Source: Onchocerca volvulus
Taxonomy: Eukaryota > Nematoda > Chromadorea > Rhabditida > Onchocercidae
Direction: 5' to 3'
Assembly (NCBI GenBank): GCA_000499405.2
Contig: HG738139.1
Span: 11,866,398 to 11,930,397, forward strand
Length of the DNA: 64,000 nt
Each line of letters begins with the position of its first letter. The first letter of the stretch is position 1. The translations under genes were made by a program, and so were the position numbers. The notes beneath the pieces are model-generated. The model searched no databases, was not told where the DNA came from, and saw nothing but the letters and a program-made list of their open reading frames with translations. This document shows positions 47,322-64,000 of this stretch, one piece after another.

Positions 47322-47727
47322 GCAGGCACTACATAATGGAGCAAGGAAAATCAGATAATAAGAACTACAATGAAAAAATAAGTTTACAAAAATCACTTTA
47401 AGATATCTCGGCTAGAGATCAGAAATTGTAAATTAACTGGTAATCTCTAATCTTATTCAAAATAATAAACATTCATAGGTAAGATCGAAACTCTTTTTCA
47501 AATTTGTTAAAAAATTTTTAAAAATTTCTTCAAATTTGTGAAAAATGCGCAAAAAGCTTTATAAACTGAAATTGATTTTGTTTGCCAGGATCTAAATATC
47601 ATAAATTTAATTAAAAAACCTTAAACAAAACCTTAAACATAAACATAAAATTTCGGAATTCTGCAAAAATTATGCTATCATCGAAAAAAAGTTTCAACAT
47701 GTAGCGTTCGAATTATGAATGTAACGA

Positions 47728-52386
<4,659 letters not shown>

Positions 52387-53335
52387 CAAATTTTATCAAC
52401 CTGACTATCTACTAATCAATCTTTATTAACAAAATTCTTTACTAGAAGGATAGGAAGAATGATGCAGTGTACCAATGACCCATGTAGATCATAAAAACTC
52501 GGAAAACAAAACAGGAACATAGCCACCCAATAAGAAAAATATTCTGGAAAACTTTTTTTTTGGTTGGATTTGAATGAGATAAAATTATTTTTTCGAAGTA
52601 AAGAAAGTACATACTTTGATGATAAATTATTGAATTTGTGCTTCGCCCTAATATCCACAATAACGATTTTTACAAAAATGGAAATATGCGTAACCATTAT
52701 GCATAATCATCATAATGTAATTCAAGAAATTTATTAATTTCCAAATTCTTTATTTTCGAATATTAAATAAGTATTCGAGAGATATCCAAGTTTCAAATAT
52801 GGAAAATAATGCCAAAAATATATATTCATATTAGAATTGTGGTTTTTTTCTTTTTTCTTTTCGAAAAAAAATTAAGAATTGGGAAAAATTTTAAAAAAAG
52901 AAGAAAATTCACCTCATTATAAAGACTATAAAAATTTTTATAAATCAGAAATTAGATGACAGAAGGTGTAGATCATTAAACTCTAAATTAGCAATATTTC
53001 CTATTTTCCTTGCATGAAACAGGATTCTGCATGGTTAAAGATAGAATTTCACAGCTGATAAATAGCTCAAATTTGATGAATTAAAAAATTCAAAGCTGAT
53101 AATTTTAACTAAATCTTCAACATATTCTTCTCAAGCAGTATGCTGAAACGGAATTTTTAAAAATCAAAGTACCTTATTGTGAGAAAGGGTTTTCAAATAA
53201 TCATTTGGAAACTGAATTCAGATTATTTTTATTATTAAAAATTCCGTCAAAATAATTCCAGAATTTAAAAAATAATTTGGAGAATTTCAAGAAAATTTCT
53301 ATTCTAATGAATATTAAACATTTAGTGGGGTTAAA

Positions 53336-54034
53336 CTACCTTCTATCCGGTTTTTCATCATCAGGAACCATTGATGCGTCCGCATTAATTATTCCAGAAT
53401 GAACTGATGCTGAAATATTACAAATAGTTTCCATTCCTCGATAAGCGTAATCTTGCTAAAATTAAAATCAATACTACAACATCCAGATGACTTTTCTTTT
53501 TGACCTTTTATTAACATATGCTAATAGAATATCTCTACAAATTATCCAATAAAACTTTCTACAGTACTCAGTTCATATCTTCCAAACAGGTAATTTTTTG
53601 CTATATCTTTATGATATGTCCTGTTCTTGAAGCCTTTATTACAATCTTTCGTGACAAGAAGTACGAATAAAAAAAAATGAATTAAGCTTTATATCAAAAA
53701 TGAATTTGCTCTGGTAAGCCTTAACGAAATCATCTATTATTCAGCCAAAGGATATAATTTGATTACCAATCTATTCATCCAAAAATATTCGAAAGAAAAG
53801 AAAAAAAATGAGTATAACAGATTCACACAAGCGCTGTATGGGATTAAAATGAACCAGGAATTAAAACTTTTCGATGAAAAGGTCATAAATAAGAGATAAG
53901 ATGTATAAAAGTTCCTATTCGAGAAAATATTTAAAATGGAAAAGTAGATGACACAAATAAATGGATTTTGAAATCTTTCCTAACCTTTGTTTAAAACTTC
54001 AATGCATCCTTTAAAATATATATATATATATAGA

Positions 54035-54072
<38 letters not shown>

Positions 54073-54985
54073 TATGCAGTTTTCAAATTTTCTCCAAACA
54101 ATAATAATATTTCTTATATATTGGAAAGTTCTTGGTCTAACCAGTAATGACAAATATCTAGTATATATGGCAATTAATGAATCATAATCAAATTTATCAT
54201 TCTAAAAATGAAATATGAAAGCATATTTAAATTGCTTGCTTTTTTATAAGCATCAGAGAGAAAGCGATTTCTCAATTCTAGATTATTATGTAAAATAGAA
54301 TGAAATCCTATATCATTCACAGGGATAATTATTCATAAAAAACAACATATAAATTATTCATATAGAAAAAACATCACAAGATCTCACATTATATATGAAA
54401 AAATTAGCAAAACATATGCAAAATATGAAATGGAATGAAAAAGCAAAATGTATTTTGGAATACATTTCATATTAATAAAATTTCTTTCTTCTAAATCCCA
54501 AACTTTCCCTACTCTAGTTCAATTAATAAATGAAATATTAACGGTATTCTAACTGTAATAATCCACATAATTTTCTAAGTTAGTTTCAATAAAATTTGCA
54601 TGATATGATAACCGGAAATGATGGATGTAACAACTGCTTATTAAAAAAATTGAAGGAAACGCAAATATTGAAACAACAGATAGTGAAGATGAAAAGAAAT
54701 AATAGCGGAATTTCCGCAGTTTCCTACATATTAAAATGCTGAACATCACTTCACTATCATATTGTTAAAACTCTAATAAAAACAAGTAATGGTAACAATT
54801 AAGTTTAAAACGGAAAACAAAATGAAAGAATAAAACAAAGAAAAAATAATGAGATTGGTCCAAAAGAAAACGAAAACTTAAAAGTACGGATACAAGTTGC
54901 ATTTTATTACAAAAGTTTCAGAATGATCTGAGATCAGATAAATGAGTAATTTTCTACTTACATATGATACTATAACCATAGTTAA
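53336..54985 (-). CDS. Candidate very small gene between the ERK and glomulin-like genes
   Basis: On the minus strand AATTTTCAG is followed by TTAACT, ATG 54979 and six codons (MVIVSY) to a perfect donor, TAT|GTAAGT (54962). A second phase-0 exon starts after TTTTAG at 53455 and reads QDYAYRGMETICNISASVHS...DDEKPDRR. It either ends at TAG 53336-53338 (about 45 residues) or splices at AG|GTAGTT (53340) to a 33-nt exon 52615-52647 (acceptor GGATATTAG, donor AA|GTATGT) and on to the acceptor near 52400, where a frame reads LIKFDGSVRIEKFINVSDS to a stop. Splice phases fit both ways. The product is not recognised; no signal peptide. The second exon looks clearly coding-like; the whole model is tentative. 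Confidence 0.4.
54015..54076. repeat. (TA)n microsatellite with two TATAGAGTAT interruptions
   Basis: Two runs of alternating TA, each ended by TATAGAGTAT, in an intron of the candidate small gene or intergenic DNA. It is likely length-polymorphic. Confidence 0.9.
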
Positions 54986-55483
54986 CTGAAAATTCGGGAA
55001 TTTCAGATTGCAACTTGTCCAACACTCAATCAAATATTGATGAAGAAAATGTACATAAATTTTAATCCAATCAATTAATAAATGAAAATTTCAATTAAAA
55101 ACGGACAATTAAAAGTTAGATTGCAAATATTATATTGAAAAAAATTCTAAAAAACAATTTTTACAAAATTTCAACAAAACATGAAATCAAAATCTGGTAT
55201 TCATAAATAATTTCCTTATCATTTAATTAACGCATTATCCATCATTTTGTATGGCAATTTCCAAATTTAGCTTAATTCACAACAACTTCCGAATTTTGAT
55301 TCAACATGACCGGATGGGTATCAAAATTTCTAGAACTTCATCATGAAACAGATAATATAAGCTTTTTAGATCCAGGCCAAATTCTAATGCGTTTGTGTTA
55401 AAAAAAAATGAATGTAAAAATTTTTTGAAATAACTTCCAGATGAAGAAAAATTTCAAACCCAGCAACTTTCGGACTGCTTTTT

Positions 55484-58544
<3,061 letters not shown>

Positions 58545-59739
58545 CTGTAGATGAAAGAAAAAAAGGCAACTTTTGCAAAGTTAATTAATTACAGAATAAA
58601 ATTTTTAAATCTTCCTTTTTTCTTTTTATGATAAAACTCTTATTTATTACCTTTGACAATATAAATGAGAATTTTGATTAATGGCATCTTATATTCATGC
58701 AAATCTTCTTAATATTATCAGATTTACTTCAGTTTCTGATGTTCAATTTCCTCACTCCATTCATCATTTACTATCGAGATAAATACAAGTATATTATATT
58801 CATTTTTTAAACCATTTCCGATTCTAATATAACTTTTGTCGAAATAATTAAACACTTTAGAGCAAAGAACAAAGATGAGAAAGAACGTATAAAAAGGATC
58901 AAGTGCATTTTTTTCCTAAAGTTTTTCGTAAAAACTTATTACAAAAGAATACTTTTAGAAACAAAAGCATATTTTGATTTACAGAAAAATATAAAATAAT
59001 AAAAAACAAACTATATCACAATACTCATCTCTACCTTCTGAAATATTCCTTTCTGATTTATTAATAAAATTAGTTATTTGCAAAATAAAAGCAATAGAAT
59101 GACTTATGAAACGAGTAGAATGAAAGCTAACACAAGTTTACAGCAATAATATGAAAATGTTACTGTGAATTTTAATGCAGAAAAGACAAAATCAATATTA
59201 AATGGATGATTAGATTTGTCGAGCGATAAAAATGATTAAACTAGAGTTTAAGACAAACTAATTCCTTTCTTAAGATTTCGCTTGTTTTGAATCTGGTACA
59301 AACAATTCAGATAAAACGAGCAGTTCACTAATAATTTGAGAAATATAAGCACTGAAAACTGAATCAAAAAGAAATTAATTTGACTGAAAAGAAACTTTGG
59401 CATAATCTATTAAGATTTGATATAAATTAGTTTTTTCGAAATTAAATAGCAATTTACTGACTGAAGTACAGATTTTAACGGTAAATTTCTCAAAAATTTT
59501 TCATAAAAAGAAAAAAGAAAAAAATTTTTTAACATTATTATGTGCAACTAAATCTGACTTAAATTGATTGAATTCAACAGTGGAAATAAAATGAATTTTT
59601 TTCATCTGTAATTTCTCCTCTTCAATGATTATGAAATTGTTATTGAAGTGAAATTTCAATAAAATAGAATACCGAAAAATGAAACAATTTCCGAGAAATT
59701 TCATTCCATTGACATAACAGCACTGCATGTCATTGACAT

Positions 59740-59773
<34 letters not shown>

Positions 59774-60978
59774 TAATTTTATACACAATCCCAATAAATA
59801 TCTTCTTGTACTAAAAAAAAAAAATCCTAGGATGTTCTAGAAAACACTCTGGGAAAAAAATGTTTCGATTTTCTTCATGAAACTCATTAATTTTTTTTTC
59901 TCTTCTTTTTTTTTTTTTTTAATGAAATTATATATATATATAGCAGGCAAAAAAGTGCAAATTTTTTTTTTCCGAATAATGTCCAAGCTCGGCATTTTTG
60001 CAGAGAAACTTTTCTTCTTAACATCGCCGTAATAGGAAAAAAGGGAACTTTTCGACGAGATGGAAATAATTTTGCTATGGCATTTTTAGCTTTGTGAATT
60101 AAATTTTATGGATCATCGATCAAAACATGTTATAAATTCACTATAAGAAAATGAAAACAAATGAGGCATGAGATATTCTAACATACTAATATAACAATTT
60201 AATAGCCATCAATTCAAACATTTCTTTTTCATCATTATCATTGCAATTTTTCTAGAAGTAATCGATCTCATGTAATTAAGTTGAACAACTTTTCTTTTGT
60301 TTGTAAAAAAAAGAATGAGTAAAATTCGCAATTTTTGGATCATACAGGATTAACAACTGTAAAATGCAAACAATATGAAAATAGATCAGCTGTAATTTAA
60401 AGCCCCAATCAAATATTTAAATTTTATGTTCCCCAAGAATTTCACCTAAATTTTTAATTTTTTAATTCGCCTTCTGCTGCGCAACTCAATCTTCTACACA
60501 TCGAAAGCATTTAAAATTTACTGATCTTTTATCTTTATTTAAGCAATAAAATAAAACTAACATCACAAGTTTTATTTAAACTTTGTTCATCTGTAGTTTA
60601 ATCTTTTTCCTCTTCCTTTTCTATCTTAACTCGCTTATAATACTACTATATATCAACTTATTCAAAATAATAACAAATAACTATTAAAATCACGATTCAA
60701 GATGAAATTTTCAGTCGTTCATAGCCATTTCAACTCAGAACAATGATTCTGTCATTTACCAATCGTTCAGCTACATAAAGATCAGGAAACTTTGAAGATT
60801 ACTGATCAAGACTGTAAGTCAGACTTGATTCTTGTACCTTAAATCTGATCTTTCCATGGAAATCATCAAACTCATCAAACTCGTCCGCTTTTAAGATCTT
60901 ATATAAATAAAAAACTTGGAAAAATAGTCTCTGGATTGCAAAAAAATAAAACTTATCGTATAGGAAAAAGCTGCTTAC
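58545..60978. other. Upstream region or long 5' intron of mpk-1
   Basis: AT-rich with T and A runs, including a 31-nt poly(T) at 59742-59772. The ORF 59501-59794 is created by that run and was not called. No exon is supported here. Confidence 0.45.
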
Positions 60979-61080
60979 CTTATTCTCTGTCACCTTATGC
61001 TCGTCAGCTTTGAAGATGACAAATACCGGTAACTAGTTTCGCATCTCAGTTTCGTTGTACTTACTTCTCGTTACTTTCGT
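60979..61080 (-). other. Possible 5' untranslated or alternative first exon of mpk-1
   Basis: On the minus strand a GC-richer stretch (ATGCGAAACTAGTTACCGG, CTGACGAGCATAAGGTGACAG) ends at a strong donor, AATAAG|GTAAGC (60979). The frame entering the donor is open only back to a TAG, so it is probably untranslated. It could pair with the CTACAG|ATG acceptor of mpk-1 at 58544. The upstream boundary is not defined. Confidence 0.3.
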
Positions 61081-63907
61081 TATCAATGAGTTCAGATTTT
61101 AGATCTATAAGTTAGAATAATTGTGCATTATTGACAAGAACGAAATAATGAAAATACATATTCACTGCACAAAAATAGGCATGAAAAGTGACAAAAATGC
61201 GACAATGAAAGTGCAGATGCTTATAAATTAAATTTTTTCGAATTATTCTGCAAATTTTTTCCAAATTTTTATTACTGTAAAAGCTTTCTTGAAAAATCAA
61301 CAATATACAACCAAGAGCTAAAAAAATTTTGCACTTATTATCAGAGAACAAAGAATTGAGAAATCAAATTATGAGGATTTTGGAGATGATGAATCAAACA
61401 AAAAGGATGAAGATTTAATCTGGAAATCATTAAGTGCAATCTACATCTTTAATATATTTCTGTTGCAAAACAACAATTTCTCGGCAATATTTTTATGTCA
61501 TATGCCAATGCAAATGTGAACAAATAAGTTTCAGTCACTTTTCAAAACCAGGATTTTATGAAAATTGTCAACATTGCTTTATAGTACTATAAAATAGTCA
61601 ACTTCTAAAAAAAATTCTTGGTTACACACTGAAGAAAATCTTCGTTAAATTATAGATTTCTCGTCTCTCTTAAATATTTAAAAGTTCGTGAAACATTAGA
61701 TCTGAATTTTTCCGGTTATATTATAATATTTTATTTCGTTTTAACATATAATGCGAATTGAAAGATGATAGTTTCCTTCCTTTTTTTTTTCGCGACAGTT
61801 TCAACTTTTGAATCAGTAATTTTCTGTAAAAAAGATAAAAGTTTGGAGAATTTTCTAAAGAAATTAAAAGATCAAAAACTATGAATGATATAATGAAAAT
61901 TCAAAATGTTCCATCTTATTGATTTCTGACAATTTGAAAAGGAAAAACAATCAGCAACATAATGAAACGCAATCAGCAACATAATGAAAAGCAATCAGCA
62001 ATATTAGTATGCAAGTCGAAAAAATAAATGTGAAGAATGCTGTAGATGGAGGACGGAATAAGAATCATTTTTTGCATCTAATATTTTCAATAAAAAAAAA
62101 CAACAAAAAGATAAATAAGGCCTTTATGAGAATAATTTCTATTAAAGCTCCATTTATATTTTCAACTTTTTACATCGAATGAGTTTTGAATGAAGAAAGA
62201 AGCCTGGAAAGAGTTATATGATGGCTTTACTCGCTCACATATTTTCCATTAATCAGAACTGATTAATCTCTACTTTTTTTAGAATCAATCTAGAACAGTA
62301 GCATTTTTAAAATCAAACGAAATGCTAATGCTCCAAATCAATAACATTAATTCCACCCTGATTAACATGAAGAGATATCCGATATCAAATATGATATCAA
62401 GATATAATCCCAATATTAAGTTCTAATTTAGGCAGTAAATTCTACCATTGCTTTGGAAGAATTATATCCGTAGGATGAATTATATGAAAGAGAACAGAAG
62501 ATTGATAAAAAAAAACTTAATCATCCATCTATGCTTTTTTTTTCAATCTTTTTTCCTGCTCCTGATTCTAATCGCTGCTTTTTTTATATATTTTTCAATT
62601 GGTTAGCTTCTGAAAACAACTTATATAATTGGTAAATTATTCGCATAAGCATTAATCTTTCATTCTCTTACTTAACTTTTTCCTCATTTTCGTTCTATTA
62701 GTTTCTAGGCCCGATCTCGACAGCACTGATACTTAACGATCCTATTTGAAATAAATCTATAATAAATCAGTAGCATGCTCTTAAATATATAATAATCTAT
62801 TTTACATCAATGTATTCGAGAAATAAAAATCCCCCGATTTCCTCAAAAATTTCAAAGATCTATTTATAACCTAAACAGTCTGATTCCCTCTAACTTCTCA
62901 GTTAATCTAACCATGTTTTAGCCTAATTTCACTACTGACAATCATTTTCTCAGAGCAAATGCAGTAAAAAGGCAAAATAATTCAAACTTACTTTTTCCAA
63001 AATTTTAATTCCACATTTACATTTAGATCTAAACCTAAATGAATGAATATTAAACATGATATTTCGAAACAAATATTTATCTTTGATTTATTCAAGTGTT
63101 ATTTACTATACTTTAATTTTTTCAAGTATTATTTATATAATCATTTCATTCTTTTCTAAGCTGAGATAAGCTTCGCGATTCTAAACAAATAAAACCGTGA
63201 AAACGTTCATTTTTTAGATCGGATAAATAAAAGAGAGTTAAATGAGTGAAAATTTCCGAATAATTAATATTTTTCCCCTCCCTCATATCTCTTCCCCTTT
63301 TTTTCCGCATTTATTCGCTTCTTTTGAAATGCGGAAAATAGCAATTTCGACTTATTTAATTTCAGATCTTTTCTAGCCCAAAAAATGAATATTATCATAG
63401 ATTACTTTGATTTTAACATACTATTACATTTTACTACTATAAAAGAATGGGACAATAATATGAATAAATGTGCAAAGTCATAAATAAATATAAAATGGAT
63501 GTAAATAAAAAAATAACATATTGCATGTTTAAAATCGACTACCATATAACATTTCTAGTGGTAACATATAATTATATATATTTCTGATAACACAAAATAT
63601 ATATAATTATATGCTTCTATCAAAAATGTTGTATGAAAATCAATTTTTTTGAAAATTATTTATGTGTTTCAAATTTATTCAATAAATGTGTTTGGGGAAA
63701 AAGACCACTTTTCTTTACCTAAAAAGAAATTGAATGTATTGAGCATTCACAATTTTCTAGAAGGTGGGGTTATGAGTCTATCATTTAATTTCTTGTTTTT
63801 TCATGCTAATTATCGATGGGAGGAACAGAAAAATTTCCAGACATTTTTGTTTTCTTTTTTTAAATTTTGTCAGAAACGAATTTTTGTACTACTAGTATCC
63901 CGGATAA
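61081..63907. other. Intergenic DNA without a recognised gene
   Basis: AT-rich sequence. The only ordered element is a 22-bp tandem repeat (AATCAGCAACATAATGAAA plus a GC dinucleotide) at 61949-62005, 2.6 copies. The plus-strand ORF 63649-63924 starts at a TTG, is Phe-rich and lacks splice context, so it was not called. Confidence 0.5.
61949..62005. repeat. 22-bp tandem repeat, 2.6 copies
   Basis: 61949-61970 and 61971-61992 differ at one position; a partial third copy follows. Confidence 0.9.
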
Positions 63908-64000
63908 TCAATGGAAAGAAATAGTCATCACCTCTACGTCTTTCATCATTTTTCGAGTATTAAATCTATTATCTAAGCGATTTTGATCCTTACTTGAAGC
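63908..64000 (-). CDS. Possible C-terminal end of a minus-strand gene entering from the right edge
   Basis: From the window edge a frame is open for 30 codons (ASSKDQNRLDNRFNTRKMMK...) and ends at TGA 63908-63910. The composition is polar and coding-like, but a GTGATG donor-like site (GTAGAG|GTGATG) lies within it and no domain is recognisable. It could equally be chance. Confidence 0.25.
   Translation of the reverse strand, partial: ASSKDQNRLDNRFNTRKMMKDVEVMTISFH

Noticed and set aside
59501..59794. Minus-strand 97-codon ORF upstream of mpk-1
   Set aside because: Its lysine block comes from the poly(T) run; the rest is low-complexity.
63649..63924. Plus-strand 91-codon ORF near the right edge
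   Set aside because: Begins at TTG, Phe/Lys-rich, no acceptor or donor context, no recognisable family.

Overview
The window looks like nuclear DNA of a parasitic nematode, most likely a filaria (Onchocercidae). It is strongly AT-rich. Genes are broken into small exons joined by GT..AG introns with TTTTCAG-type acceptors. There is a nematode transthyretin-like (TTR) secreted-protein gene and an ERK kinase resembling nematode MPK-1. A short piece of a bacterial RNA polymerase gene sits inside an intron, as expected from old Wolbachia insertions in filarial genomes. Exons were assembled by hand from reading frames, splice sites and intron phase; every chained junction in the five main genes is phase-consistent.

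Layout. (1) About 250-17,317, minus strand: 5' part (12 exons) of a calponin-homology protein resembling LMO7/LIMCH1/Smash; the 3' part lies off the left edge. Its introns hold tandem arrays and a perfect hairpin. (2) About 17.4-33.3 kb: long intergenic stretch with tandem arrays, palindromes, a large foldback element (about 30.19-31.61 kb) and one candidate orphan exon. (3) 33,520-39,296, plus strand: a 10-exon gene for a 584-residue protein with a FAR1/ZSWIM3-type zinc-binding domain, probably derived from a Mutator-like transposase. A decayed paralogous segment lies downstream near 40.5-40.8 kb. (4) 44,143-45,191, plus strand: complete 143-residue TTR-like secreted protein. (5) 45.2-47.7 kb: coding-like remnants and tandem repeats. 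(6) 47,728-52,386, minus strand: a 10-exon gene for a 581-residue protein resembling glomulin. Intron 8 carries an 81-bp rpoC-like bacterial fragment. (7) About 53,336-54,985, minus strand: a possible very small gene. (8) 55,484-58,544, minus strand: complete 8-exon ERK MAP kinase (mpk-1). (9) 58.5-64 kb: mpk-1 upstream DNA with a possible 5' exon, and possibly the last codons of another minus-strand gene at the right edge.

The ERK gene, the small candidate gene and the glomulin-like gene run head-to-tail on the minus strand with gaps of roughly 0.5-1 kb, and two of them have good acceptors just before the start codon. They may form an SL-trans-spliced operon. No rRNA, tRNA or CRISPR was recognised by eye.
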